The notes: generated by a model from the letters alone, not told the origin. A stretch of 64,000 bases of DNA from Cristatella mucedo (GCA_009760855.2 WPIO01000009.1:5462001-5526000); one strand, 5' to 3'; shown: positions 31,810-43,190, numbered from the stretch's first letter. Program-made: numbers and translations.

Positions 31810-32640
31810 CGTCACGTGGCGACCATTTGTTGTCGCCTCCAGCAAGAGGGTCGTGAATGGAATTCGCTGGACTGAAGAATTTATGCGTTTCGGCAGCTAC
31901 AGCGCTCAGGAACGAACGGCAGTTTTGCTGCAGCTTTATGGATCTTTATTGACAAATGTGCTGCGTGCATGGGCTGTGTTGCTTCTGTTCCAATCTGACC
32001 TTGCACTATCAACATGTCCTGGTGGATTTCGTTGCTCACTCTTAGTCATGTCATCCTATATCTTGTCCGTGGACTAGCGATCGGCAGGCAAAGACAGGCA
32101 AATGAGCTTGGATGCGTCAAGGCTTGCAACCTGCGGTGCCTGGCTTTGTGTTACTGACAACTGATGGTTCGTGCCAGAACTTCAAAGCTGTAAACTTGAG
32201 TTTCGATGTGTAATTGTGATTGCATTAAGATAAATCATTTGAATTTTAATGAGTGAAAAGATACAAACTTTCAGCTAGACGCATGCTTAAGCAGCAGTCT
32301 TGGGGTCGGTCTTCGAAAGGCATTGTAAGAAGTAGATTCGGCCATAACAGGTTGACTTGTTTTAGATTGCACGTTTGATATTGGAAACGGGATGGCGACT
32401 GAGCAAAAGTTGTGTGTTCCTAAACGACTTTTTTCAGCCAAGCTTACAAGAATGTCTTAAGTTTGTAGCATTGATTGTGTAATTTCTTCTGATTTATGAC
32501 TAAGTTTCATTTGCATACGCCCAAATATTTCAATTTCGCAGCTTTGCCAGCCCCTTGACCCCCCCCCCTAAGGAGCAAGAAGAAGTTGGACTTCGGACGT
32601 CTCGTGTTTAGCTAATTGGAGCTGCTATCGCATCGTGCAT
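31810..32640. other. Unassigned DNA downstream of the Rab40-like gene
   Basis: Possibly 3' flank. No repeat or ORF was recognised. Confidence 0.35.
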
Positions 32641-32654
32641 TGTCCTTGAGGGTG

Positions 32655-32655
<1 letters not shown>

Positions 32656-32713
<58 letters not shown>
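32656..32713 (+). repeat. (CT)n microsatellite
   Basis: An uninterrupted CT run of about 58 bp. Confidence 0.95.
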
Positions 32714-32717
<4 letters not shown>

Positions 32718-33102
32718 TTTCTCTTGCGCGATCGTTTCCACTAGAACTCACTAGAATATCTTTAGTAGTGTTAATCCATCCCCTAAATAACAGCTCAACG
32801 AGCGAGTCCCAAGGGGAAGAAGGTGGTGGCTATTCAAAGCGAGTCCTGCTCTCTAGCATGGGGTGGCGTTGCAAAAAACGGCTCGCCAATTAAGTAATTA
32901 TCTTCGCTTCTCTGTTTTCTGAGGAAATGAGTGGGCAGTGGATGCAACAACACATGAGCCCGGTGGCAGTAACCCGGGTTACCGAATTTCCGCAAGAAGA
33001 ATCGCAATTAATTATTTATTTTGCGGATAGCTGCTCTAAAATATGTAGCGCTTCGAAGTCGAAAACGCCGTAGACCTGATTCAGGAGCAGCACCGTCAGA
33101 GT

Positions 33103-33656
33103 CATGTCGAAGCAATCTGAAGATCCGTGTTCGCAAGAGCTCAATGAAAGGATGCACGCTACGGTTGGCTATAATGACGATATAAAAGATGTTAGCAATG
33201 ACGATCTTAACAACGGAATGCAACTGGTGTGCAAGTTCTTGGAAAAATTTCCCGGGAACTTTATTGCCACCCGCTGATCTGAAAAGATTTTGCCGGAGGT
33301 CCGAAATCGCGGCCCCGGTGCTCGCCTGGGTAGCTATGACGATTCCAGCTGACGGTGGCAATTGCGATGAAGGTGATAGTCTTGAGAAGTCAGGTAACTT
33401 ACATCGTCGGCCTACATCACTTCGTCGCCGGGTCGGTGGTGCTGCTGGATCCGCTCAGACAGTGCCCAATCGAAAGCTCAAGGCTCCTACGAGCCGGAAG
33501 GAGAACGCGATCGAACGCGTCAAGCAACGACTTGGTAGCGATGAGTCCCTACGTATTCAGGAGCAGCGGAATCGGTTAGAGCCCGTCCAACGCGAACAGG
33601 AAAAATATGACGGCGTCATCATGAGGTCGATTAAGCTCGGATTGAGTCAGAATTGA
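33103..33656 (+). pseudogene. N-terminal part of the TIR-element protein, frameshifted
   Basis: ATG 33103 starts a 57-codon frame (MSKQSEDPCSQELNERMHAT) ending at TGA 33276. Coding-like sequence continues in another frame to 33656 (RKLKAPTSRKENAIERVKQR, then LRIQEQRNRLEPVQREQEKY). The latter is a charged helical or coiled-coil segment like those in SANT/NAM-type transposon proteins. I infer it is the same gene as the 33730-34218 segment, broken by frameshifts. It lies 150 bp inside the left TIR. Confidence 0.5.
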
Positions 33657-33729
33657 GAGGCGCTCATTTCTTCGCATTGGCGCCCCGCGATATGAGCCCA
33701 TTCTCAAGGCTGTACGAGAAGGGACCTCA

Positions 33730-34630
33730 TTGGAATCGTTCGCAGCACGTCGTGCTCGTCCTACTGCCGAACATTCAGCGACCCAGACAGACTTAGAGGT
33801 GATTCACGCTCATGCAGTGACGTTTGAACTCGAAGATGGGTTTCGTTGCTCACATCGGCGCCCCATCCAATACTTTGTCAAGCAAGGCACGTCTTGGAAG
33901 AGTCTACACCAGGAATATGCTTCCATCCAGGAACGCAATAATGTTCGCATCATCTCCTTGTCTCGATGGCGACAGTGCATTCAGTTTTACTATCCGGGCC
34001 TTCGACTAACCCGCTCGAAGGAAGATGCCTGCGTCCGCATCGATATTCAGCTCCAGCGTAACGATCTGCCCGCCGATGACCGCGAACGACTACAAATAGA
34101 GAAGAAAATGCATCTTGACGCAGCTATTGAGCAGCGTAGGTTTGTATCAAAATTCGTCAAAAGAGTTTATTCAACGCAACGTCCCAGACCAGACTGTACC
34201 GAACGCTATTATTCCTGACACCTTTGACCCACCATTGCTAACAGACGACCACGATGAATCCATTAGTGACGATGACGTTGCTGTTGAAAATTCGCCGGGG
34301 CCTCAGATTCGAACAAGATACGCCGAGTTCAGATTCAGATCGGAGACTTCGGTGGTTGTATCACGTTGCCTCACTATGGCTACATCCGACCGTCGGTCAA
34401 TTACTTTCAATTGAACTTGATGATGCAAAACTTCATCATCGACCTTTCCAGTGGAGTCAATCAAGTGATCCTGTATGACGAACGTGGTCAAGGTAAAGAT
34501 GCAGACGCTTTATACAGCCTCTGCTTGCGATACCACCTCAAGATTGCGCAGAAGGACTCTCCTCCAGAGATCCTGTTCATCGTGCTCGACAATTGTGTCG
34601 GGCATAGCAAGTCTATATTTGTGTTCATTG
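33730..34630 (+). pseudogene. Core of the TIR-element protein (oomycete-type family, DDE-like region)
   Basis: The first segment, 33730-34218, has RPIQYFVKQGTSWKSLHQEY and FYYPGLRLTRSKEDACVRID, then a charged helix (KKMHLDAAIEQRRFV). After a frameshift, 34115-34640 reads IIPDTFDPPLLTDD, then GDFGGCITLPHYGYIRPSVN, YDERGQGKDADALYSL and FIVLDNCVGHSKS. I associate this block order (W..LY.EY, GLRLTR..D.C, PHYG..RP..., DERAQGKDADAL, DNCVGQNKS) with a multicopy family in oomycete genomes. The Asp-containing segments could be catalytic acids of a DDE-type transposase; that is inference. The frame ends abruptly after the DNC motif. Confidence 0.6.
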
Positions 34631-35086
34631 TTATAAGAAGGCTGTGCTCTTCGTAAGTTTTCCAGAACGTTCTGCAGAAACTCTGGATCGCTCATAGCGT
34701 CGGAGTAGTCTTCCTCGGCAGACTGCAATAGTAAATCGCAGTAACTAGCCAGTGTGGTAAATAAAGCCAACACTATCTGACTTCGTTATGCAGATACTAA
34801 TTATGCATGCAAAGGACGATATACAGCTAAACTCTGGTGAATGAATACGTAAAGGAACGAACGGTCACCTACAATGATGGCCGTGTGTTTTTCAAACCCG
34901 ATAATTTGCTTTTTCCGACGGATTCTTGAAAAATTGAGCAAACGCGAGCATAAAATGCAAACTTAAAGAATTTGCACTGGACTAGACGAGCATCAAGCAC
35001 TATACGAAGCATGCATGGATGCCAAGCAAAGTCGGCCTCTGGCAAGCATTACTTTGGAGTCACCTACTGTGGCTGGAGCCATTACA

Positions 35087-35504
35087 TTAATCACATGTCC
35101 AGTGCAAACTCCAGGCTCTGCATGAGCAAGAGCACCGTAGGGACGGACCTACACACGTGTCGGTGCATACCTGCGAAGGCAAACGCTGGGCACCGGCAGG
35201 GGTACTCAGACGTTCAGAAACGTCCTCTGCCTCCATGGTGGTGTTCGTGTTCTCCTGCTCAGCGAGCGACATGTGCAGTGTGTACGCAATTTCTTCCGTG
35301 GGCACCCGAAGAAGGCACCGGCGGTTGTCTTAAATCAGTCATCAATCTTGAGCTACTTCTCGAAAAAATAGGCTCAATTTTCGCGATCAAGCCCCGGATC
35401 CTTGCCTTGGATCTGGTCAGCCGCTGCGCACTTGCGAAATAAAAATCATCGTTTTCGAAATCGCTGTCTTTCTGCCGACGAGTAGAACTCGACGAGCCCG
35501 ACAT
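35087..35504 (-). pseudogene. Possible second gene of the TIR element
   Basis: The minus-strand ATG 35504 lies about 100 bp inside the right TIR and opens an 81-codon frame (MSGSSSSTRRQKDSDFENDD). It may continue after a frameshift to 35087 (MPTEEIAYTLHMSLAEQENT). Composition is Ser/Asp/Glu-rich and plausible as protein, but no domain is recognised. It could be a divergently transcribed companion of the plus-strand gene, or a rearranged part of it. Confidence 0.3.
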
Positions 35505-35614
35505 TTGTAGACTATTTGCATATAATTTGGACCAATATTCAGGTAGTTATAGCAGTCCGCGAGCACCCGGATTACCATGGTAACCCGAGTTACTGCCATA
35601 GGGCTCATATGATA

Positions 35615-36228
35615 AACCGCTTCGGCTCGCCTGCACAAGTTTTTTCTGTCAGATGAGCTTTTTCAAACTGCCTTAGCTTTTTACCAACTGCTTGTGGTCC
35701 TTATGGATAGGATCATGGGTCTACTGGCTGCAATAAGGAAATGCGTCGGGGTTGGGTGAGAGAGAAACGGTCAACTCTTCTGAAGCTAGTAAGGCTGTGC
35801 TCCGTAAGCAACACACACGATGATGCAGCGACGACTGAGCACCTGCTTTCAGTCTGCCGTCTTGTTCCACAGCTTAACGACGGCTGAGCACCACCTGGCT
35901 ATGCGAGCTACTATCAAAAGATCTCAAATAGTGAGTTCGTTCCAATTGGCACCAACACACCATTGGTGAGCAGCCCTCTGGTTCAGCTCCGTATGTGACC
36001 GGCGATAGCAGCCAGTTATTGGATAAATTCGCACCTGGAAGAAAATACTTCGACCGCGAATCGTCTCCGTTTCTGCGTTTCCATAACAGAAGAGGTATCT
36101 GAGTCAGGGTACAAGCCATTCATTACTTTAGTGCTGTGGCGGCTTCCTTAAGCTTGGATGCAGGCATTACCTAACTCGCATGTTTTGCTCCTCAAATAGT
36201 ACCAGTAAGTGTTGATGGAAGCAGAAAG
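35615..36228. other. Unassigned DNA
   Basis: Only short chance frames lie between the transposon and the next L2 copy. Confidence 0.35.
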
Positions 36229-36229
36229 C

Positions 36230-36945
36230 TGTGTGCAAGAATGCAAGTAGCCGCATATGTCGACAAACTCACTGCTTGCTCGTCTATCGGCCTGAGCACT
36301 CAGGCACTTACAGCCGGTGCAAAACTTTGCAGCTAGGCTTGTCTGTCCTGAGCGTTGTAGCTGCTACATTATACCACTTCTCGCTCACCTGCACTTGCTC
36401 CCAGTCAAGCAACGCATCGACTTTGAGGTTTCGTCACTCACTTTTACGCCAATTCATTCTTTGGCTCCATCCTACCTATCGGATCTGCTCCCACACCAGG
36501 CTAAACATCGCACCACCTGCTTTTTGCAATCTAACTGTTTACCTATACCGTACAAATCACAAGTCCTTTGAAGACCATACCTTTAGTTCGTATGCTCCCA
36601 TAGCCTGGAACAAATTCCCGACTTGCGTCACGACATCTCCTGACTTGTCCAAATTTAAAAAGAAGCTAAAAATCCATCTATTTATGGAAGCATTTAGTGG
36701 GTTCCTGCAGTTTGTCCTTTATGTGCTTATATGTGCTGACACCATGCATGCTGCCACTAACCTACTTGCGTGCTGACCCTGTGCATGTCACCCCTAGCCA
36801 TGTTATTCTAGTTGTTTATTAAGCATGCTTCCGCTAACCATTCGATCGTGCCTCCTTTGCAGTAAATGTAAAGTGCCTAGAAAGAGGTTGAGTTCTCTGA
36901 GAACGCTATATCAAATGTATTATTATTGTTATTATTATTATAAGG
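36230..36945 (+). mobile_element. 5'-truncated L2-like copy
   Basis: C-terminal coding region in broken frames (FAARLVCPERCSC; LPVKQRIDFEVSSLTF at about 36400), 3' UTR with CATGCTGCCACTAACC and CATGTCACCCCTAGCCATG, tail AAGTGCCTAGAAAGAGGTTG and (ATT)n to 36945. Confidence 0.8.
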
Positions 36946-37154
36946 TAAGGGTAAGAGAAAAAGAAAAAAATGAGTACGATTGAACTGATTTAATGAAAGA
37001 ATAGACTTAGGCGAAGTGCGAGGCAGAAAGAAGGCAAGTGCGCTCGGCCGTTTCACAAAACTAGCCCTCTTGGATGCGTGCTGATGGGACACAAGCATGC
37101 TGACCCCGAGCTGACGACGCTCTACCATTTACCAGTCGCCGGCTCTTGTCCCCG

Positions 37155-37315
37155 GATCTTAGTCTAGAGGTAAAGTGCTCGAACCTCACGACCCAGGTCA
37201 TTGGTTTGAGTCCTGCAGCAGGCAACCCTTTATTGTCAGCTACAAGCTGAGTGACTGCCACAAAAGTTCTTCTGCTGCTTTATAAATAAGTATATTTAAA
37301 TATAATTTATTTTTA
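37155..37315 (+). mobile_element. tRNA-derived SINE (AAGGCTCTTCTG-type end)
   Basis: A-box-like TTAGTCTAGAGGTAAAGTGC lies near 37160 and a B box GGTTTGAGTCC near 37203. The body has CCCTTTATTGTCAGCTACAA and the end has AAGTTCTTCTGCTGCTTTAT. Same family as 7190-7465 and 21040-21245, without the L2-like tail. Confidence 0.65.
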
Positions 37316-37605
37316 TTGCGCCCCAAGAGAACTTGGTGTCATTCAGGAGCTTCACATATGCCTCGGGGCTCTAGCCCACAACCTCAGCCAGGCCTTGATC
37401 GGGGCGAGCACCTTCGGTATTACTAACCATGTTATTCATGTTTTTTATCAAGCATGATATTACTCACCATTCGATCGCATTTCACTTTGCAGCAAAGGTG
37501 AAGCGCCTAGAAAGAGATTGAGTTTTTAGGGCACTTTATCAAGTGCATTATCATTATTATTATACCTTAACCGCTGGACCAAACCAGCTCGGCTGTTGAT
37601 AGATG
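37316..37605 (-). mobile_element. SINE split by an L2-like tail insertion
   Basis: On the minus strand the A-box part (GGTTTGGTCCAGCGGTTAAG) lies at 37563-37605. The B-box part (GGGCTAGAGCCCCGAGGCAT) with its tail lies at 37316-37423. Between them, 37424-37562 is a plus-strand L2 3' end (ACTAACCATGTTATTCATG; GCGCCTAGAAAGAGATTGAG; (ATT)n). The L2 fragment therefore inserted into an existing SINE. Confidence 0.65.
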
Positions 37606-37609
37606 CCGT

Positions 37610-38790
37610 AGTAAATGAGGCTGTAGAATCAGCTAACCATTTCCCTTTTAATTGTATGCAGTGGTAGGAGAGCCTCCCAGTGGGCAATACAGAATTGCAC
37701 TTACCTACGACTAGGGCGGCGAAGTGCGAGCGCCTTAAGCCTTAAGGCTACGTCTGGGGGGAGACTTGGCTACGACTGGGGGGAGCCGGCGATACGCGAT
37801 TAGCGGGACGGGGACAGCAAGGATGTGTTCCCTTGGCATGAATTCGCGGGGGGGGGGTGAGGCTTTCGAGAAACGACCGACTGTATATGTATTCGATCTG
37901 GCTCACACTTTGCCGCAGTCCATTCATAAGTTAAATCCGCTCAATCGAAACCGTCTTTCTCTCTCACGCACTTTCACTTGCTCTTGCTCTCCAACTTCAA
38001 ATCCACATCATCCAGCGGCGTACCCCAAGATAATAAGTACGACGATAATGAGGCCTGTTATTCGTTGGAGAACAGAAATAACATGAAATGCTCTGCCATT
38101 CGCCACATGTCATTACTGCGGGCAATCAATCCGTATTGCCTCCTCTTCAGCGCCCGGCTGCTGCTTTGAAAGGGCTGCTGTGGCAGCAAGCGAGTCTATC
38201 AAGAGCCTTGATCCTGAAGGATGAAACGGTCAAGCCTCCGCCATAATCTCCGTCTGGCCTGTTAATTATATAATTAAAGGAAAGCATGTCGGATTCGAAG
38301 CGACAGCCGTGCGTACCTGCGCGCGCGCAGTCTAAAAGAGTTGTAGGGTCCGTAATGCAATCAATAAGCTCACCTACAGCGTTTGCTAGCTTATTAAATT
38401 CGTATACGTCCGTGCCGCACAGCCGTTGTCTGGCCGTATTACCCAAGGTAGCACTTGTTCCAAGCACTCTCTGGCTAGCTACATTAGGTCACGTAATCGG
38501 CTAGCCAAGCCGGCTCGCCGATCGTTCTCCATCTTGCATTTCGTGGTGCAGTGTTGCTCTATTCCGAGATCCTCTTTTTATCGGGGAGCCATTGTTCTTC
38601 AGCTATTGGTTCCGTATCTTCGCTATCGGACTCTGCGTCTTGGCGCTTGGCGTTGAAGGTGGGCAACATCATCCTGACGGCATCGTCCGAGCTTATTTTG
38701 GTGTCTGAGTTTGCCGAACCTTCGTCCTTACTTATGGCCCTCTGATCCCATTAATGATACAGAAGGTTGCGATGAATAATAAAAGGTCTC
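37610..38790. other. Unassigned DNA
   Basis: G-rich repeats (CTACGACTGGGGGGAG) lie at 37745-37860. A minus-strand 106-codon frame at 38147-38467 has no recognised content; it starts from GTG and may be chance or part of the neighbouring retroelement. Confidence 0.35.
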
Positions 38791-38799
38791 TGGCCAGGC

Positions 38800-39287
38800 T
38801 CTTCTATGAGGTACGGCTTATCTCACATTGGATGACAGCCGGTCCCCCTTCAATGGGGCTGCAACTTCGCACTAGCACCCGTCTTTTGCTACCAACAGCG
38901 AAGCCACACCGGCAGGCCTTCTTGGAAGGTAATAAATTTGAGTTATATCATGCTGACGTGCATGCTAGATTTGGCTAAACAAAAGCTAGCTCACCATTAG
39001 GAAAGCTTCATTCAGCCGAGTCTTATAGGCCACGGTGCAGGGTACATCGTTATCAACTTGAGCAGGTCTAGCGTTCCTTAGCATAGAGGATGATATGTCG
39101 GAGAGCGCTTGGGCATTCTTCGACCAGTAGATGACTTCGCACGGACTCGTTTTTGTACTTAAATGCTGAGTGCAATTGTAAGCTAAGGTAGAATAGAGAA
39201 TCCTCGCGTCCCAGTCGAATTGGTCATATCTTCTAGCAATCACAGGTGATCGCCTAACGTTCTTTTACACCGCTCAACTCTACCATT
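38800..39287 (-). pseudogene. Ty3/gypsy-type integrase remnant
   Basis: The minus strand reads NGRVERCKRTLGDHL at 39244-39287, then after a frameshift an 85-codon frame (38986-39243) with DWDARILYSTLAYNCTQHLS and SPCEVIYW. Weaker C-terminal sequence (VLVRSCSPIEGGP) runs to about 38800. These match the end of the catalytic core (the SNG.VER..RTL and AYN...H..T..SP.E..Y words) and GPY-like C-terminal region of LTR-retrotransposon integrases. No LTR, RT or protease was found nearby. It is a decayed fragment. Confidence 0.7.
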
Positions 39288-39487
39288 GCTGGCTGCGTGC
39301 GCCACGCTCGTCCGAGCCTTTGTCAGAACGTTCGTCACGTGTGGAGAAGCCTGCTCACGTGACTGAGGAGCCGACGATCAAGTACCGTTCACTGCCGAGA
39401 AAACACCACCCGAGCGTCGCTGTCCAAGTGAGGGGCCAAACTGCTGCGGCAACTTTCGGACGTGCATTGACCGGCCATTGCCTAAGA

Positions 39488-39540
39488 CTCCAAGTCGGCG
39501 GTTCTCAACCTGTGGAAGGTTGAGAACCGCTGCTCCAAGT
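39488..39540. mobile_element. 37-bp palindromic hAT-type TIR footprint with 8-bp target duplication
   Basis: 39496-39532 is CGGCGGTTCTCAACCT, 5 nt (GTGGA), then AGGTTGAGAACCGCTG. These are two inverted 16-bp ends of the CAGNGGTTCTCAACC type known from hAT elements. Immediately outside are identical 8-mers CTCCAAGT (39488-39495 and 39533-39540), the target-duplication length diagnostic of hAT transposition. Nothing lies between the ends. Confidence 0.8.
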
Positions 39541-39592
39541 CGTCACAGGTCATCGCCTATGCGGACGCTTCTGTGATGCCTAGAGAACATCT

Positions 39593-39835
39593 GCGAATTT
39601 AAAAGTCTAAACAATGCGCCTGCTGCCACTAACCATAATTGAATGCTGACCCTGTGCAGGTCACCCCTAACCATGTTCTTTTTGTCGTTTACCGAGCATA
39701 CTACCGCTAACCATTCGATCGTGCTTCCTTTGCAGCCGATTTAAAGTGCCTAGAAAGAGATTGAGTTATCCGAGGGCACTATATAAAATATATTATTATT
39801 GTTATTACTATTATTATTATTATTATAACGATATT
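39593..39835 (+). mobile_element. L2-like 3' UTR and tail
   Basis: TGCTGCCACTAACCATAATT, CATGTTCTTTTTGTCG, CACTATATAAAATATATT and an (ATT)n end. No coding remnant. Confidence 0.75.
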
Positions 39836-39839
39836 ACCC

Positions 39840-40965
39840 TTGCCGCCAGTAGCATCGAGTGAGCCCCTGTGTAGCTTGCACTGGCACTTGTTGCTATGCT
39901 TATGTGTTCATATCTAACCCGTCTAGTGTGCTATGTCTTATGTGTTCATATCTAACCGGTGTCCCTCTGTCCCAGTGGTTTCAGGGGTATGTGTGGGTAA
40001 CACGTGAACTACTTGGCACGGTGGGTCGCGATGGCGCGTCTCGGCTAGATTTAAAAGTCTGGAGACGACGGCACCCAATAATAATACCTTAGTCCGCTGC
40101 CTCCAACGCTACCTGAGGAGGTCGGATTTTTTTCATCGCAACAATTAAACGATGAGCACGACGCGACGAAAGCGGTGCCGATACCGCATCAGCGGCAGGA
40201 GAAGGACAGCGGCAGCGGTGGCGTGCGCTCGCTCGCTCGCTCGCGCTGCTCTGTGCGCTGGCTCTCGCTGTCTCTGCTCCTCCTGCTGCGCTCCGTGGGC
40301 AGGAGGAGCAGAGACAGCGCGATGAGCACACGAATCAATATTGAGATTGATTTCTTAGAGGTTGCTATATCAAGTTTATTGTTAATGTTAATATTCACAG
40401 TTGGAGAAGGAAGTGCGAGAAACACTGTAGAGTTGTGACGCCGAGAGATGAAGAGGCCGAGGAAGATAAAAAAAAAACAACAAAGGCAGCTAGGGGAAGA
40501 AAGAGAGTAGGTGGACAAAGAGAGAACAGAGACGCGTGCGAGCGGTGTTGAAAAAGATGCATCGTTTGTATAATGAGTGAAAAAAGAGGGGGAAATGAAA
40601 ACATTTTAGTGTGAGAACGAGGATGCGTACGGCAGCAATCCGACGTGGGTAGCTGGAGGCATTAAGCTGATTACGATAAATTAGCTTTCGTTAATTAATG
40701 AATTCGTCAAGCCACCGTAACGCCAACAATTTGCTGACGAAGGAATGCCAGGCCATCGACCAGTCTCGGCTGAGCGCGATCACTGATAGAAGAGCTATAC
40801 ATAACAAAAATGACAGCAACGGAGACAATTATGGTGACAGAGAGGAAAGGACATTGTGGGTACTGGAGAAGTGAGGGTAGAAATAGCAGAGTAGAAGATG
40901 GAGAGGTAAAGAGGGAACTGTGAGATGGGTGCTTGTTCCTTGAAAAATAGACCAAGCAGACCCCC
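39840..40965. other. Unassigned DNA
   Basis: This contains a 46-bp near-duplicate (TTATGTGTTCATATCTAACC at about 39900 and 39940), a long hairpin (40266-40319) and an old L2-like tail at about 40335-40395. From 40430 on it is purine-rich (GA) low complexity on the plus strand. No gene is supported. Confidence 0.4.
40266..40319. repeat. Perfect 21-bp inverted repeat (hairpin)
   Basis: Arms 40266-40286 (starts CGCTGTCTCTGCTCCTCCTG) and 40299-40319 are exact reverse complements around a 12-nt loop. There is no target duplication outside. It may be a palindromic insertion, a hairpin RNA source or a fold-back artefact. Confidence 0.75.
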
Positions 40966-40974
40966 ATAAAGTGC

Positions 40975-41031
40975 CTTAAAAACGATTTATTTCTCTTGGG
41001 ACGCTTTGAAAATGTGTTTCAACTACAATCG

Positions 41032-41070
<39 letters not shown>
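40975..41070 (+). mobile_element. Old L2/SINE tail with (ATT)n
   Basis: AAGTGCCTTAAAAACGATTT, TTCTCTTGGGACGCTTTG and (ATT)11. Terminal part only. Confidence 0.5.
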
Positions 41071-41071
<1 letters not shown>

Positions 41072-41079
41072 AAGTTTGG

Positions 41080-41660
41080 AAAGGCAGTGACGACCCGGAG
41101 TAAATAAGGAAGCGAAAAGAGAACAGATAAGAGGAAGTAGGAGGTTGTTTAAAGCGCGATTTAAAAATGGACAGAGAACCAGCAGTGAGGAAGCGGGTGA
41201 AACTGGAGTTAGAGACGTCGTAAGAGTAGAGGAGAGCAATGCTGAGGCAGCAGCTGTACACGCGTGGGTTTGGGTTATAAAGAGAGAGGCAAGACGGAGC
41301 AAGAAATGGGAAAGAAAGGAAACCGGAAAGAGAAACAGAAAAAGAGAGAGGATTGAGAGATAGATAGAGAGATAGAGTGAGATAGAACAGAGAATGGAAG
41401 GAGTCGACACCTAATTAAGGCAGAGTTGGAAGATAGAAAAGGGATACTAATAGGATAGATAGAAGTGAAAGACGAAGATGGAAACGCGGAGGAGCTGGAA
41501 ATTGAGAAAAGAAAACTGAAGGTCCCGGACCCCTTCGTAGAGGCACATTATTCTCCACGCCCATGTTCCTTTCTCCCCGAACTATAGAGCGGGCCTCCGG
41601 CGACTCCAAATGCGGTGTGGACCTTTACCTAACTTCTCTCGGTGTCCGCCAGCGGTGCAC
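41080..41660. other. GA-rich low-complexity DNA
   Basis: The plus strand is almost purine-only in places (AAAGAGAGAGGATTGAGAG). No gene. Confidence 0.5.
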
Positions 41661-41665
41661 ATGCA

Positions 41666-41974
<309 letters not shown>

Positions 41975-43080
41975 CTCGTTTCGACCCTTTGGAGCTGCTG
42001 GGAGAAGCTGGGTGAGAGCGATCTCAGAGCGATTGCCAACCTGAGCAATGCTCAGAGGCCGGTACGAGCGCCACTCGTCCACTTCTGGGGCTCGACCAAT
42101 ACCGTTCAAGCGGACCACGGCACATCGACGGGCATCTGCCTTCCTGCAGGGACGTAAGCAGACAAGCCGGATCCCGCCATGGACACCGCGAAACGAGTGG
42201 CGATTTCGCAAAGCGTCGCGGTGAGGAGCGGCCCAGGAGTAGCCTAGGTGCCCGCAGTAATGACTCGTCGAGGGAAATGACCGAGCGGCGTCGGCGGCGA
42301 CCCAGGGTCAGCAGCACCCTGCGTCCCGTGAACGTACAGCAACGCATGTCTTCCTTTGTAGGACGGTTTTACTTGTGCATACTATCTGCTCCACGCTTCG
42401 GCGAGGTCCCTCCTATTTAAGTTCCCTTGGGCGATCTCGAGAGGCTGTCTCCTTCGTCTCACTGAGCTCTGAGCTGGTAAATCATGCTGTACCGCCACGG
42501 AGAGAGAGAGACTAGAACAGTGGGAATAGCGTAACAGCCAGGTCGTGCCAGCTCTAGGCAGTATTAGCTTAGCGGCTCCTGAATTAAAGTCCCTAGAAAC
42601 CGGATGTGTCATACGTAATAATGAATCATTTGTACTTTAGGCTTCCAACGAGTCATTTGTACTACGGGATCGAGCCGGCGAGTTGCACGCCGTGGCCATC
42701 TAAAGGACTGCTCTTCGCTAGCGATACGGGCTTGCTATATTAAGATATACGGGGAGGGCGCGCTCTTGAATGCTGCGACGCTCAGCTAGCATCGGGGCAG
42801 CTCGCTGCTCGCGCATCGAGGCAGCTCGCTGCACCTCGCTAGCCGAAGATTCGAGGAGCCATCGGGGCTTCATCCTTATTGGCTGTCACTCGTCCGCAAT
42901 TACTGGCGCCGTTATGAAAGTTATGTTTGTGGCAAACAATGGTATTTCAGAACCAGCGGCAGCCCGTTTGTAAGACTGGACTAAGACCGTCCTTGCACTG
43001 CATCCTTCTTCTTTGACTTCGCTCACTTAACCACGACACGCGATAGCTTGTGCTTGCAGGAGATGACTGCCTCTCTATCC
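41975..43080. other. Unassigned DNA
   Basis: GC-moderate sequence with no supportable gene. A short tandem-like block (GCAGCTCGCTGC) repeats at 42790-42840. Confidence 0.4.
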
Positions 43081-43082
43081 AT

Positions 43083-43137
43083 CCATATATATATATATCC
43101 ATCATATATATATATATATCCATATATATATCCATCC

Positions 43138-43190
<53 letters not shown>

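Larger units (their letters stand above)
32954..35608. mobile_element. DNA transposon with about 30-bp terminal inverted repeats
   Basis: The left end ATGAGCCCGGTGGCAGTAAC (continuing CCGGGTTACC) matches, with a few mismatches, the reverse complement of the right end at 35579-35608 (ATGAGCCCTATGGCAGTAAC, then TCGGGTTACC). The 2.65 kb between them holds the broken ORFs described below: plus strand from the left, a possible second gene on minus from the right. No clear target duplication was seen (flanks ACAACAC and ATGATAA). The enclosed protein family and TIRs together support one mobile element. The superfamily is unassigned. Confidence 0.7.

Noticed and set aside
38147-38467. 106-codon minus-strand frame near the integrase remnant
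   Set aside because: It starts from GTG, and no family or retroelement motif was recognised.
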